NCBI GenBank assembly: GCA_013286645.1
Contig: JABDFJ010000001.1
Span: forward strand, 1 to 64,000
From: Chlamydiota bacterium
GTDB taxonomy: Bacteria; Chlamydiota; Chlamydiia; Chlamydiales; Parachlamydiaceae
DNA length: 64,000 nucleotides
Direction of reading: 5' to 3'
The notes below the pieces were generated by a model that made no database searches, was not told the origin of the DNA, and was given only the letters and a program-made list of their open reading frames with translations. Positions 8,872 to 17,771 of this stretch are shown here, in pieces. The first letter of the stretch is position 1. Each line of letters begins with the position of its first letter. The position numbers and the translations under genes are program-made.

Positions 8872-9294
8872 ATGGCATCACCTTTCAGTGCGAATAACGA
8901 CGGCCCTATAGATAGATCATTTTATGAATTCCGCCCGATTGATTGGCCTGTGGTAAATGGTTTAAATGGACGTGCAGTCGCTGAATATACGGAAATTTTA
9001 GCGAAAACACCCAAAGATCAATTTAATAGTGCAATTCATCAGGAGGGGCTAGATCGTGGTAAACTGTTGGAATGTGCTGAACAAATTAAAACGCAATCTA
9101 CGGAACGCTTAAAGGGTATTCAAATGGATGCCTCACATGATATGATGATTAGCGACAGCGGTTGGAAGGAGCTTGAACGTGAAGCTAATAGCAAACTTGA
9201 GGATCTTACAGATAAAATTGAAATCCTTAAGAAGGCAATCATGCCTGGTGTTCCTCCTGGCGGTCCTGTGGTTAGTGACGAGGGGGGAATTTGA
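8872..9294 (+). CDS. Hypothetical protein, 140 residues
   Basis: A small, acidic, soluble protein with no signal peptide or membrane segment. The strong ribosome site (ATGGAGG, about 6 bases before ATG) and the upstream AT-rich promoter region argue that it is expressed. Residues ~95-130 (DSGWKELEREANSKLEDL) are predicted helical or coiled coil by composition, and the C terminus is glycine/proline-rich. I recognise no family. It stands alone: the upstream hydrolase is divergent and the downstream tRNA is on the opposite strand. It could be a lineage-specific effector or structural protein, but nothing in the sequence decides this. Confidence 0.7.
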   Translation: MASPFSANNDGPIDRSFYEFRPIDWPVVNGLNGRAVAEYTEILAKTPKDQFNSAIHQEGLDRGKLLECAEQIKTQSTERLKGIQMDASHDMMISDSGWKELEREANSKLEDLTDKIEILKKAIMPGVPPGGPVVSDEGGI

Positions 9295-9417
9295 AATAGA
9301 AAAGGAAGCCGCCTCTAGTCCAAAATTAATTGGATAGATGCTGTTTCCTTTCAATCAATTTGCTTCTGTAATTAATAAGCAGCGAGGGTGTCTTTAAGTG
9401 ATTTAGAGAAAAAGATA

Positions 9418-9492
9418 TCTGGGTGACAGGATTTGAACCTGCGACCCCTTGCCCCCCAGGCAAGTGCGCTAGCCAAGCTGCGCTACACCCAG
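9418..9492 (-). tRNA. tRNA-Pro (anticodon GGG)
   Basis: On the reverse strand a full cloverleaf can be drawn. The acceptor stem is CTGGGTG/CACCCAG, the D-arm GCGC/GCGC, the anticodon stem CTTGC/GCAAG with loop CTGGGGG (U33, anticodon GGG), the variable loop GGGTC, the T-arm GCAGG/CCTGT with loop TTCAAAT, and the discriminator base is A. It is 75 nt without CCA; the 3' CCA is not encoded. It reads proline codons CCC/CCU. It sits immediately upstream of a conserved small gene on the other side (9502-9759). Confidence 0.95.
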
Positions 9493-9501
9493 ATATGAGA
9501 G

Positions 9502-9759
9502 TTAGAGGGAGGGGATGCCCTCAAATTGGAATTCCGCCTTTTTAAATTCTTTGACAGCCACACGTGCGCATTCTTCGATGATCTTTTCTAGATTGTCTTC
9601 GGCAATATTGACTTCTACGGCCGTAAGGTCGACAGAAATAGAGGCGCTAAAAGAGGTGCCCCCTTTAATGCCTTTAACCTTAAAATTGGCGAAGATGCCA
9701 TCTTTTTTTTTGGTGATATTGATGAAGCGAATGAGGTTGTTTTCGGCGATATTTTTCAT
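9502..9759 (-). CDS. Conserved small hypothetical protein, 85 residues
   Basis: The start at 9759 (MKNIAENNLIRF) is chosen because an AGGA ribosome site lies about 9 bases upstream; an alternative start eleven codons earlier has no such site. The 85-residue protein alternates beta-strand-like segments (GIFANFKVKGIKGGTSFSA, then ISVDLTAVEVNI) with a C-terminal amphipathic helix (EKIIEECARVAVKEFKKAE), a compact soluble fold. I recognise no named family. The gene lies just before the tRNA-Pro gene in the same orientation and may share its promoter. Confidence 0.7.
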   Translation of the reverse strand: MKNIAENNLIRFINITKKKDGIFANFKVKGIKGGTSFSASISVDLTAVEVNIAEDNLEKIIEECARVAVKEFKKAEFQFEGIPSL

Positions 9760-9883
9760 GGTAGTAAATCCTAAAAAGAAAGCTCGTATCATAAAGGCTT
9801 AGGCCGATTATCGTCAACGCGAATTTCTATTTTGCTTATAAAGGGGTTTCAAGTATCTTGCTTGTTAAAACTCAGATAGAATC

Positions 9884-10594
9884 ATGACCACATCTCAAAG
9901 CGCGCCTTCTTATACAGTCAACATGGATCCCTCTTGGACTAACGTATTGCACCATGAATTTAATCAGCCGTACATGAAACAGCTGTCAACCTTCATTGCA
10001 GCAGAACGAGCTGGGGCAATACCGATTTATCCACCAAGTGAGCTTGTCTTTAATGCCTTTAATACCACCCCTTACGATAAGGTTAAAGTGGTGATTATGG
10101 GTCAAGATCCTTATCATGGTCCCGGTCAAGCTCATGGGTTGAGTTTTAGTGTTCCACATGGAGTGTCCATCCCCCCCTCCCTAAAAAATATTTATAAAGA
10201 ACTCCAAGCTGATTTGGGGATTACCCCGCCCACACATGGGTGTCTGTTGCATTGGGCTGAACAAGGAGTATTGCTTTTAAATGCTACGTTGACGGTGCGC
10301 CAGAACGATGCGTTGTCTCATCATGGCAGAGGTTGGGAGCGCTTTACGGATGCTGTGGTCAACGCATTGTGTGAGCGGCAAGAGCCAGTGATCTTTGTGT
10401 TATGGGGCAAATCAGCCCAAGCAAAATGCAATCATATCCTCACAGCTCAAGGGGTTAAGTGCCATGCTGTCCTGACAGCAGCCCATCCTTCGCCCTTTTC
10501 GGCTTACCAAGGTTTTTTTGGGTGTCGCCATTTTTCCCAGATTAATGCGCTTTTACACGCGCGTGGAGTGAAACCGATCGATTGGTGTCTTTAA
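9884..10594 (+). CDS. ung: Uracil-DNA glycosylase (family 1)
   Basis: Ung (236 residues) removes uracil from DNA to start base-excision repair. Family-1 signatures are intact: the water-activating motif GQDPYHGPGQAHGLSFSV (residues ~73-90, catalytic Asp75), the LLLNATLTV segment that holds the uracil-discriminating Asn, and the minor-groove loop HPSPFSAYQGFFG near residue 200. Length and order are normal. It converges on mgtE with only a few bases between the stop codons and no hairpin of its own. Confidence 0.98.
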   Translation: MTTSQSAPSYTVNMDPSWTNVLHHEFNQPYMKQLSTFIAAERAGAIPIYPPSELVFNAFNTTPYDKVKVVIMGQDPYHGPGQAHGLSFSVPHGVSIPPSLKNIYKELQADLGITPPTHGCLLHWAEQGVLLLNATLTVRQNDALSHHGRGWERFTDAVVNALCERQEPVIFVLWGKSAQAKCNHILTAQGVKCHAVLTAAHPSPFSAYQGFFGCRHFSQINALLHARGVKPIDWCL

Positions 10595-10598
10595 GTTT

Positions 10599-11975
10599 CT
10601 ATAGGAGGGTGCCTTTTAAAATCCCCATGGCGATCACGAAGTAGATGATGATGCCTGTAACATCGACGAGGGTGGCGACTAGGGGGGCTGAAGATGTGGC
10701 GGGGTCGACACCACAACGGCGCAGAATAAACGGCAACATAGAGCCAGAAAGAGAGCCCCATAAGACCACTCCTATCAAAGAGAAGAAGATGGTGAAGGCG
10801 ATCAATAACCAATGGATGCCATAGACATCAGAAAAAGCACTCCAAAGGGTAACGCGCGAAAAACCAACCACACCCAAAAAACAGCCAAGCAGAGCGCCGG
10901 CCAGGATTTCTCTACGCATAATTAACCACCAGTCTTTGAGTTTTACTTCTCCAAGCGCCATGGCGCGAATAATCAGCGTCGATGATTGCGATCCCGCATT
11001 GCCACCACTTGAGATAATTAAGGGAAGGAATAACGCTAAAACCACGGCTTTTGAAATTTCATCCTCAAAGAACCCCATGGCGGTGGCTGTGAACATCTCA
11101 CCGATAAACAGCAGGACGAGCCAACGTGCGCGCTTTTTGATTAGACTAAAAAAGGGGATGTCCATGTAGGATTCATCTAGGACTTCAACAGCGGCTATTT
11201 TTTGGAATTCTTCGGTGGAATTTTGTGATGCTAAACGCAAAATATCGTCGATGGTGACAATCCCCACCAACACACCTTGTGCGTTGATTACGGGTAAGGC
11301 CACACGACTGTATTCCTTGAAAATATTAATAGCCTTTTGGGAGTCGTCTAAATCCGTGAGAGCCACGAATTTGTTATCCGCAATTTGATGTACTTGGTAA
11401 TCTTTGGGAGCAAACAGAAATTCTTTCAGTTTGATGTCATCGAGAAGAATGTTATGGTCATCGACCACATAGATCACGTTGATGGTTTCACTATCGTGTC
11501 CGTATGTTCTGATATAATCTAAGACTTTTTCTATAGTCCAATCCATCTTAATCGCCAAATAATCCGGCGTCATCATGCGGCCAACGGTATTTTCTGGATA
11601 GCCCAACAAGTGGGTGGCGGTATCGCGTTCTTCTTTTGGTAAGAGATTTAGATACTCATTCTTGAGAGCTTGAGGCAATTCTTCGAAGAAGGCGGTGAGG
11701 TCATCAGGCGCCATCTCGACGAGAATGTTGGCAGCTTGCGTGGTGGGGATGGCTTTTAAAAGGTTTTTTTGGACTTTAAACGGAAGGTATTCGAAGGTTT
11801 CACTGGCTTGTTCGGTACTTAGGAGACTGAGCACTAAGACTTGATCGACGACTTTTCTTTTGACGATGATATGTGCGATTTCATAGCCCGAGAGGGGACC
11901 TAATACTCGAATTAAGGTTTGAGTATCCTTATTTTTTATTAGGTGATTGATCGTAGCTATTGAGTGGGTAGTCAT
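10599..11975 (-). CDS. mgtE: Magnesium transporter MgtE
   Basis: A 458-residue Mg2+ channel/transporter of the inner membrane. An N-terminal MgtE_N superhelical domain (about 30-130, with EMAPDDLTAFFEELP) is followed by two CBS domains (about 135-260: GRMMTPDYLAI, then LPVINAQGVLVGIVTIDDIL) that sense cytosolic Mg2+. A five-helix membrane domain (from ~285) contains the conserved GGNAGSQSSTL motif. All expected parts are present. No M-box-like leader was recognised. The region upstream (towards 12030) is a nested inverted repeat that also ends the neighbouring transcript. Confidence 0.97.
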   Translation of the reverse strand: MTTHSIATINHLIKNKDTQTLIRVLGPLSGYEIAHIIVKRKVVDQVLVLSLLSTEQASETFEYLPFKVQKNLLKAIPTTQAANILVEMAPDDLTAFFEELPQALKNEYLNLLPKEERDTATHLLGYPENTVGRMMTPDYLAIKMDWTIEKVLDYIRTYGHDSETINVIYVVDDHNILLDDIKLKEFLFAPKDYQVHQIADNKFVALTDLDDSQKAINIFKEYSRVALPVINAQGVLVGIVTIDDILRLASQNSTEEFQKIAAVEVLDESYMDIPFFSLIKKRARWLVLLFIGEMFTATAMGFFEDEISKAVVLALFLPLIISSGGNAGSQSSTLIIRAMALGEVKLKDWWLIMRREILAGALLGCFLGVVGFSRVTLWSAFSDVYGIHWLLIAFTIFFSLIGVVLWGSLSGSMLPFILRRCGVDPATSSAPLVATLVDVTGIIIYFVIAMGILKGTLL

Positions 11976-12030
11976 TCTTTAATCCCTATGGGTAAACCTC
12001 TAATTTCGTGCCCGTGTGCGATAAGCATCA

Positions 12031-12232
12031 AAAGGACCTAAAGAGGTAATTGCATAATTCCCGTTTATCGTTTTTTGGCGCTTTTGCCAATCTTCGCCAT
12101 TTTGCCAAAATCATCCAAAAATTGATTAAACGGAACTTATGCAATTACCTCTAAAGGACCAAAACGACCTAAAGGACTAAAAGTCACTATCGTTTAGTCT
12201 TTTAGGTCGTTTTGGTCCTTTAGGTCTTTTTT
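12031..12232. repeat. Long inverted repeat interrupted by a second palindromic insertion
   Basis: An outer palindrome with arms near AAAGGACCAAAACGACCTAA (12153-12172) and its complement (from about 12194 to 12222) extends outwards through AAAGGACCTAAAG at 12031, once the element at 12044-12150 and one copy of its flanking repeat are removed. It lies between the exported-protein gene and mgtE (both reverse strand), where it can terminate the kdp-side transcript. This is a direct reading of the bases; the order of insertion is inference. Confidence 0.8.
12044..12150. mobile_element. 107-bp MITE-like palindromic element with 6-bp target duplication
   Basis: Terminal inverted repeats AGGTAATTGCATAA (left) and TTATGCAATTACCT (right), imperfect further in, flank an interior containing TTTTGGCGCTTTTGCC / GCCATTTTGCC. 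The element is bounded on both sides by CTAAAG (12038-12043 and 12151-12156), a direct repeat expected of target-site duplication. Removing the element plus one CTAAAG restores a continuous arm of the surrounding inverted repeat. No coding capacity. Confidence 0.75.
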
Positions 12233-12252
12233 TCTCGTTTGAGGCAAGATGT

Positions 12253-13032
12253 CTATGAGTTAGAGCACCATTTCCATGCTGGAAAATCGATGTAAACTTG
12301 CATAGACCATTTCCATGAACCATTGCCATATTTAGCTGTATTAAACCAAACAGGTCCTGTTTCTAAGTAAACATTTGGTGTGAAATAATGCGCGATACAA
12401 AAGCCGCCGCCGCCGATGGTGTTTTTACCTGAAGCGTAATCTGCTTCAAATGCCCATTTGTTGTATTTGGTGCCATCACAATCAGTTGCTGGGCAGAAAG
12501 TGCGCACATAGCTGACCATGAAGCCTTGCCTGTTTTTTCCCATGCAGCGGTTGCCTGCAAAGCCAGCCACACAAAAAGTTCCTCCGATGCATTCAGGAAG
12601 GGTGTGGCCGAAGACGAGATCCACAATATTTTGGTTTGTTTTATTGTGCCCATGGTAGCGTGTGCCCATGTTAAAAATGCCTATGCTGCAGCTGGGGGCA
12701 TAACAAAACAATTTATCTTCAGCGATACCAATTTTAGTGTTGAAGAAGATAGGATCATCGGTGCCACCGAGATAGTCGATACCAGCTTCGATTTTAAAGT
12801 CGTTCCATGAAAAGATACCAAAGGTCACACCTACATCAGGAGCGAAGATTTGACCATGGCCACGGCGGTTGAAAACAGTGAAATAGTTATCGACCATAAA
12901 GTGCCCTTTACCTGTATCTACAACATCGGTTGTACAATTGGTCCAAAACACCGAGGTGGGGGTGGCTTCGACCACCGATAGGGTGATTACCACTGCAAGA
13001 GTTGTGGCTAGGATTTTATGCAAAAAATTCAT
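12253..13032 (-). CDS. Cysteine-rich exported protein, probably outer-membrane, in the kdp operon
   Basis: A 259-residue protein with a clear Sec signal peptide (hydrophobic LATTLAVVITLSVV, cleavage likely after VEA near residue 23). The mature part holds ten cysteines and many aromatic, glycine-rich, alternating segments such as NVYLETGPVWF and WSMQVYIDFPAW, consistent with a beta-barrel or surface protein. Disulfide-rich envelope proteins are typical of Chlamydiae. The start codon lies 21 bases after the kdpC stop on the same strand with no terminator between, so it is probably co-transcribed with kdpFABC. I recognise no named family. A role in potassium or osmotic adaptation is inference from position only. 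Confidence 0.75.
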   Translation of the reverse strand: MNFLHKILATTLAVVITLSVVEATPTSVFWTNCTTDVVDTGKGHFMVDNYFTVFNRRGHGQIFAPDVGVTFGIFSWNDFKIEAGIDYLGGTDDPIFFNTKIGIAEDKLFCYAPSCSIGIFNMGTRYHGHNKTNQNIVDLVFGHTLPECIGGTFCVAGFAGNRCMGKNRQGFMVSYVRTFCPATDCDGTKYNKWAFEADYASGKNTIGGGGFCIAHYFTPNVYLETGPVWFNTAKYGNGSWKWSMQVYIDFPAWKWCSNS

Positions 13033-13053
13033 AAATTCTCATTCCTTTCGTTA

Positions 13054-13641
13054 TCAGGATTTTTTGGTTGTTAACTCATCAAGCGCAATGTTGAGTTCTA
13101 GAACGTTAATATAAGGGTCACCGATGAAACCAAATTGGCGGTTTACTGTCAGCTTAGTGATCAGGTTGTTGATTGCCGCTCGGCCAGATGTATTGTCGAG
13201 GTTACGGGCTTTAAGAATTCTATCGATTTGAAATTGGGCTGTAGCAGGAGAAATATGAGGGTCTAAGGCACTCCCTGAAGCAAATAACAGTTCACTAGGG
13301 ATAGGTGTATCCTTGGCAGCACCTTGAGTTTTTAGGATCGCCTCTTTCCGCTCTACAACAGCTTTTTGTAGAGCTGTACTTGTGGGGCCTAGATTGCTGC
13401 CACCAGAAGGAAGTGTGTTGTAGTCAGTGGAGGAGGGTCGTGGCCAAAAGTATTTGTCGTTTTGAAATTTTTGGGCGATCAGACGTGAGCCCACGATTTT
13501 GCCATTAACACTAAGAAAATCCCCATCAGCTTTTTGTTTCATGGTCAGTTGGGCGATGGTGGTAACAACTAAAGGGTAAACGATTCCTGTCAATAACGTT
13601 AACCACAAAAACATTCTTAGATTATTCCAAATGCGATGCAT
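13054..13641 (-). CDS. kdpC: Potassium-transporting ATPase KdpC subunit
   Basis: KdpC (195 residues) is the single-span subunit that stabilises ATP binding in the KdpFABC K+ pump. The N-terminal membrane anchor (about residues 8-30) is followed by the conserved GSRLIAQKF, YFWPRPSS and YNTLPSGGSNLGPTS motifs and the C-terminal LNIALD segment. Length and motifs are normal. It lies 11 bases downstream of kdpB and 21 bases upstream of a cysteine-rich exported protein. Confidence 0.97.
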   Translation of the reverse strand: MHRIWNNLRMFLWLTLLTGIVYPLVVTTIAQLTMKQKADGDFLSVNGKIVGSRLIAQKFQNDKYFWPRPSSTDYNTLPSGGSNLGPTSTALQKAVVERKEAILKTQGAAKDTPIPSELLFASGSALDPHISPATAQFQIDRILKARNLDNTSGRAAINNLITKLTVNRQFGFIGDPYINVLELNIALDELTTKKS

Positions 13642-13652
13642 AGTATATTTCC

Positions 13653-15749
13653 TTATGGAACTAAGCCAAAAAAAGTAACAAATAAATCGATCAATTTGAT
13701 CCCTATGAAAGGGACAACAATGCCACCGATGCCATAGATAAAGACATTGTTTCGCAACAAGGCTTGTGCCGATTGGGCTTGATAATCAACGCCACGTAAG
13801 GCAAGTGGAATTAAAGCAATGATGATCAAAGCATTGAAAATCACAGCGCTGAGGATGGCACTTTGGTGCGAGTGTAGATCCATGACATTAAGAACAGATA
13901 GAGGTCCATGACGTTCCCCGTGGGTGATATACAACGTTCCAAAAATCGCTGGGATGATGGCAAAGTATTTGGCGACATCATTGGCAATGCTAAAGGTGGT
14001 TAAAGCCCCTCTAGTCATAAGGAGTTGTTTGCCGATTTCGACGATGTCGATGAGTTTCGTGGGATTGCTGTCGAGATCGACCATATTGCCCGCTTCACGT
14101 GAGGCTTGGGTGCCGGTGTTCATGGCGACACCAACATCGGCTTGAGCCAATGCGGGAGCATCATTTGTACCGTCACCTGTCATGGCAACAAGTCGTCCTC
14201 CAGCTTGCTCTTTCTTAATTCTATCGAGCTTTATTTCGGGAGTTGCTTCAGCAATGAAGTCATCGACGCCAGCTTCTGCTGCAATGGCAGCAGCTGTCAA
14301 TGGGTTATCACCAGTGATCATTATCGTACGAATACCCATACGGCGCATTTCAGAAAACTTCTCTTTGATACCCCCTTTGATGACATCTTTAAGATGGATA
14401 ATACCGACAATCTTTTGGTCGTCGCTAACTAATAAGGGAGTGCCTCCTTTATTAGTTATCGTGAGAATGGCTGTGTCGAGGGGTTCTGGATAGTGTCCGC
14501 CGAGTTCAGTAATATGTTTCTTTATAGCATCGGTAGAGCCTTTGCGAATGCAACGCACAACTTTTCCATTGCCATCGGTAAAGTCCAAACCGCTCATTCG
14601 CGTTTTGGCAGAGAATGGAATAAAGTTGGAATTTGCCAAATCTAACGACTCTGCCCGCAATTCAAACTTAGTCTTTGCTAATACTACAATGGAGCGCCCT
14701 TCTGGGGTTTCATCGGAAAGGGAAGCTAATTGAGCGATATTGGCAAATTCTTTTTCAGTCACACCTACAGCAGGCAAAAAAGCTGTGGCCATACGGTTAC
14801 CGATAGTAATGGTGCCTGTTTTATCGAGAATGAGCAAATCAATATCTCCAGCAGCTTCGACGGCACGTCCGCTGGTGGCAATGACATTGCGTCGCACTAG
14901 GCGATCCATCCCTGCAATACCTACAGCACTCAATAAGGCACTAATCGTTGTGGGAATGAGACATACTAGTAAAGCGATCAGAATGGGAATGGTAATGGTA
15001 TGTGAAAGATCTTGTTTAGCGGCGGCACCACTATAGTCGGCAAATGTCTTTAACGAAGTTGTGACAAGAAGGAATATGATTGTAAGGCCGGACAGTACAA
15101 TATGTAGGGCTATTTCGTTAGGTGTCCGTTGCCGCTTGGCTCCTTCAATCAGATTGATCATGCGGTCGAGAAAGCTATTGCCTTGCTCAGAGGTGACTTT
15201 GATTTTGAGGGTATCGCTTAACACACGCGTGCCTGCGGTGACAGCACTGCGGTCGCCGCCGCTTTCACGGATAACTGGGGCTGATTCTCCTGTAATCGCC
15301 GATTCGTCGACTGTGGCTGCACCTTCCACGACTTCTCCATCGGCTGGGATGACATCGCTGGCTTCGCAAATGATGATATCGTCTTTTTTGAGTTCGGAAG
15401 AAGGGACTTTAATTTCGACACCGCCTTGGACCTTGCGAGCATAGGCTTCAATTTTGGCTTTACGTAGGCTGGCGGCTTGTGCTCTACCGCGACTTTCAGC
15501 AATAGCTTGTGAGAAGTTGGCAAATAGCACTGTAAACCATAGCCATAAGGTGATTTGGACATCAAACCATGAAATTTCGTGCTTAAGAAATTCGTCAAGG
15601 ACAACGAAGGTGGTGACAATAGCTCCTAGATATGTGACGAACATAACAGGGTTTTTAAATTGTACTTTTGGGGTGAGCATTCCAATCGAATTTTTTATAG
15701 AACTAATAATCATGGAACTATCAAGTAAACACGGCTGCTTTTCTTTCAT
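13653..15749 (-). CDS. kdpB: Potassium-transporting P-type ATPase KdpB subunit
   Basis: KdpB (698 residues) is the P-type ATPase that powers KdpFABC. The actuator loop TGES (in [13 protein letters not shown]), the phosphorylation motif [10 protein letters not shown], the nucleotide-binding domain and the hinge motif [21 protein letters not shown] are all intact, as are the membrane helices at both ends. The enzyme should be catalytically competent. It is the third gene of the kdpFABC operon, nine bases after kdpA. Confidence 0.98.
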   Translation of the reverse strand: MKEKQPCLLDSSMIISSIKNSIGMLTPKVQFKNPVMFVTYLGAIVTTFVVLDEFLKHEISWFDVQITLWLWFTVLFANFSQAIAESRGRAQAASLRKAKIEAYARKVQGGVEIKVPSSELKKDDIIICEASDVIPADGEVVEGAATVDESAITGESAPVIRESGGDRSAVTAGTRVLSDTLKIKVTSEQGNSFLDRMINLIEGAKRQRTPNEIALHIVLSGLTIIFLLVTTSLKTFADYSGAAAKQDLSHTITIPILIALLVCLIPTTISALLSAVGIAGMDRLVRRNVIATSGRAVEAAGDIDLLILDKTGTITIGNRMATAFLPAVGVTEKEFANIAQLASLSDETPEGRSIVVLAKTKFELRAESLDLANSNFIPFSAKTRMSGLDFTDGNGKVVRCIRKGSTDAIKKHITELGGHYPEPLDTAILTITNKGGTPLLVSDDQKIVGIIHLKDVIKGGIKEKFSEMRRMGIRTIMITGDNPLTAAAIAAEAGVDDFIAEATPEIKLDRIKKEQAGGRLVAMTGDGTNDAPALAQADVGVAMNTGTQASREAGNMVDLDSNPTKLIDIVEIGKQLLMTRGALTTFSIANDVAKYFAIIPAIFGTLYITHGERHGPLSVLNVMDLHSHQSAILSAVIFNALIIIALIPLALRGVDYQAQSAQALLRNNVFIYGIGGIVVPFIGIKLIDLFVTFFGLVP

Positions 15750-15758
15750 AAAATCTCT

Positions 15759-17450
15759 TTAAAATGTCTGCCCTTGCAACATTAATAAATGCTCTACAAC
15801 AGGACCTAATGATAAGGCAGAGAAAAAAGTTAGGGCTCCTTCAATCAAGATAACGCTTAGTAATAACATCGCAAACAGTAATGAATTGGTTGAAAATGTG
15901 CCGATGGAAGGGGGGGTTATGGTTTTTTTAGCTAAGAGGCCGGCAATGGCTAAGCTCGCCAAGACAATAGATAAGCGCGCTACTAACATGATCACGCCTA
16001 GCACAAGATTAAAAAAGTTAGTATTGGCATTCAAGCCCGCGAAGGCACTTCCATTATTGCCGGCTGCAGAGCTAAAAGCATAAAGCATCTCTGTCAGGCC
16101 ATGAGGGCCTTGATTTGCTAGGCTGCCAAGCGCTATTGGTAAGACACAAGCAATTCCCGCTCCGATCAGAATAAGAGATAGTGGCATCAAAATGGCGATA
16201 ATCACCCATTGCATCTCCCGTTTTTCAATTTTTTTGCCTAAATATTCCGGGGTTCGACCCACCATCAATCCACACAAAAATACAGTTAATAATACGAACA
16301 TAAGCATGCTACACATGCCTACTCCGATGCCACCAAAGATAAGCTCACCAACCATGATATTAAATAAAGCCATTCCCCCAGCTAGAGGGGAAAGACTAGC
16401 AAGCATGCCGTTGACTGAACCATTGGCTGTAGCTGTGGTTGATACAGACCATAATAAGCTGTTAGTGATGCCTAAACGAGTTTCCTTGCCTTCTAAAAGT
16501 GGATAGGCATCGATGGCAGGGTTATGTAAGTGTTCAGACCAGACCGATAGGCCTATTCCACCAGCCCATAAAAGAAGCATAACACTGAATAACAGGTAAG
16601 CATGCTTGTGAGAGCCGATCATGCTACCATAGGTATACACCAAGGCGGTGGGTAGTAACATGATGGCTAAGGCTTGGAGAAAGTTGGAAAATGGGGTGGG
16701 ATTTTCAAAGGGATGAGCGCTGTTTGCATTAAAAAAGCCACCTCCATTGGTGCCTAGTTGCTTGATGGCAACTTGTGAAGCGACTGGACCTAAAGGGATG
16801 GTCTGTTTGCCATTTTCTAGTGTCGTTACTTCCACATATGGGGAGAATGTCTGAATGACCCCCTCTCCTACTAGCACCACGGCCATGATGAGCGACAATG
16901 GCAGTAGGATATACACAGTGGAGCGCACCAGATCGGACCAAAAATTGCCGATGGTGTCGACCGACTTGCGTGTCAACCCGCGAATGAGGGCTATCAGCAC
17001 TGTAAAGCCTGTGGCAGCGCTTAAGAAATTTTGGACGCTAAGACCTAGCATTTGTGTCAGATAGCTGAGGGTCGTTTCGCCAGCATAAGCCTGCCAATTG
17101 GTATTGGTCACAAAGCTCACGGTGGTATTAAACGCAAGTTCCCAAGAGGTTGCTGGGAGTTGCTGGGGATTCAGTGGGAGGAGGCCTTGTGTCATGTGCA
17201 ATATAAAGACGGCGATGAAGCCGAACCCATTGAAGAGCAATAATGTTTTGGCGTAGGTGGTCCATTTCATCTCTTCGTTAGGATTCACGCCACTGATGCG
17301 ATAGCACAAACGTTCTAACCATCCTAAGATTGGATGAGCAAATGTTGTTTTACCGCTAAATATATTGGCCATATAGGCCCCTATAAGAGGAGTGAGAATG
17401 ATAAACAAACCAGAGAAAACTAATAATTGTGTCCAATCTGAAGTAGACAT
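15759..17450 (-). CDS. kdpA: Potassium-transporting ATPase KdpA subunit
   Basis: KdpA (563 residues) is the K+-channel-like subunit of the high-affinity pump. About ten hydrophobic helices are visible, and the selectivity-filter regions of the four pseudo-repeats can be picked out: VTNTNWQAY, GTNGGGFFNANSAHPFENP, TATANGSVNG and SAAGNNGSAFAGL. Length is normal. It follows kdpF directly. High-affinity K+ uptake in a chlamydial relative suggests a phase or niche with low K+, perhaps related to an amoeba host; that is inference. Confidence 0.98.
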   Translation of the reverse strand: MSTSDWTQLLVFSGLFIILTPLIGAYMANIFSGKTTFAHPILGWLERLCYRISGVNPNEEMKWTTYAKTLLLFNGFGFIAVFILHMTQGLLPLNPQQLPATSWELAFNTTVSFVTNTNWQAYAGETTLSYLTQMLGLSVQNFLSAATGFTVLIALIRGLTRKSVDTIGNFWSDLVRSTVYILLPLSLIMAVVLVGEGVIQTFSPYVEVTTLENGKQTIPLGPVASQVAIKQLGTNGGGFFNANSAHPFENPTPFSNFLQALAIMLLPTALVYTYGSMIGSHKHAYLLFSVMLLLWAGGIGLSVWSEHLHNPAIDAYPLLEGKETRLGITNSLLWSVSTTATANGSVNGMLASLSPLAGGMALFNIMVGELIFGGIGVGMCSMLMFVLLTVFLCGLMVGRTPEYLGKKIEKREMQWVIIAILMPLSLILIGAGIACVLPIALGSLANQGPHGLTEMLYAFSSAAGNNGSAFAGLNANTNFFNLVLGVIMLVARLSIVLASLAIAGLLAKKTITPPSIGTFSTNSLLFAMLLLSVILIEGALTFFSALSLGPVVEHLLMLQGQTF

Positions 17451-17463
17451 AAGAGATCTCCGC

Positions 17464-17553
17464 CTAAAATTTCTCGGGATACAAAAGTGTATACACCAAG
17501 TAGATCAAGACTAGCAGGGCTAAAATGCCTGCATAAATGAATTCGGTTTGCAT
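17464..17553 (-). CDS. kdpF: KdpF small membrane subunit
   Basis: A 29-residue ORF immediately upstream of kdpA reads as one hydrophobic helix, with IYAGILALLVLIYLVYTLLY followed by PEKF. This is the classical KdpF pattern (a single span ending near L-x-x-P-E-x-F) and the classical position as first gene of kdpFABC. KdpF stabilises the complex in the membrane. A GGCCAGG-like ribosome site precedes the ATG. Confidence 0.93.
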   Translation of the reverse strand: MQTEFIYAGILALLVLIYLVYTLLYPEKF

Positions 17554-17632
17554 ACCTGGCCTTTCGCATTTAAAATTCTTTATTACTAAACTAAAAAGAT
17601 AAATATTTAATTACAATGGAAAAGGGGCTCAT

Positions 17633-17735
17633 CATAAATTAGAGTAACCTTCCTATTGGAACGCGAAGATCGCGAAGCAAGCGAAGACAACGCGAAGAAA
17701 GTTTCTATTTATAAAAAAACATGATGGGCCTGATA
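17633..17735. repeat. Short region with GCGAAG repeats and weak inverted ends
   Basis: Between kdpF and the tatC stop lies a segment with several GCGAAG / GCGAAGA units (17670-17700), flanked by GGCTCATCAT and ATGATGGGCC in inverted orientation. It may be a small repeat element or a terminator for tatC; the support is modest. No gene is seen in the rest of the 17554-17771 gap. Confidence 0.4.
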
Positions 17736-17771
17736 GACAGGATGGGAGGAAGAAATTCCGAACTCTGTAGT

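Noticed and set aside
11976..12252. M-box Mg2+ riboswitch upstream of mgtE
   Set aside because: The structure here is explained by nested inverted repeats with target duplication; M-box conserved segments were not seen.
13924..15762. Several forward ORFs opposite kdpB
   Set aside because: They are antisense shadows of an intact, conserved gene and have biased, low-information composition.
17554..17771. A riboswitch (for example ydaO-type) upstream of kdpF
   Set aside because: The gap is short and AT-rich with no recognisable conserved riboswitch core, but I cannot exclude a divergent one by eye.
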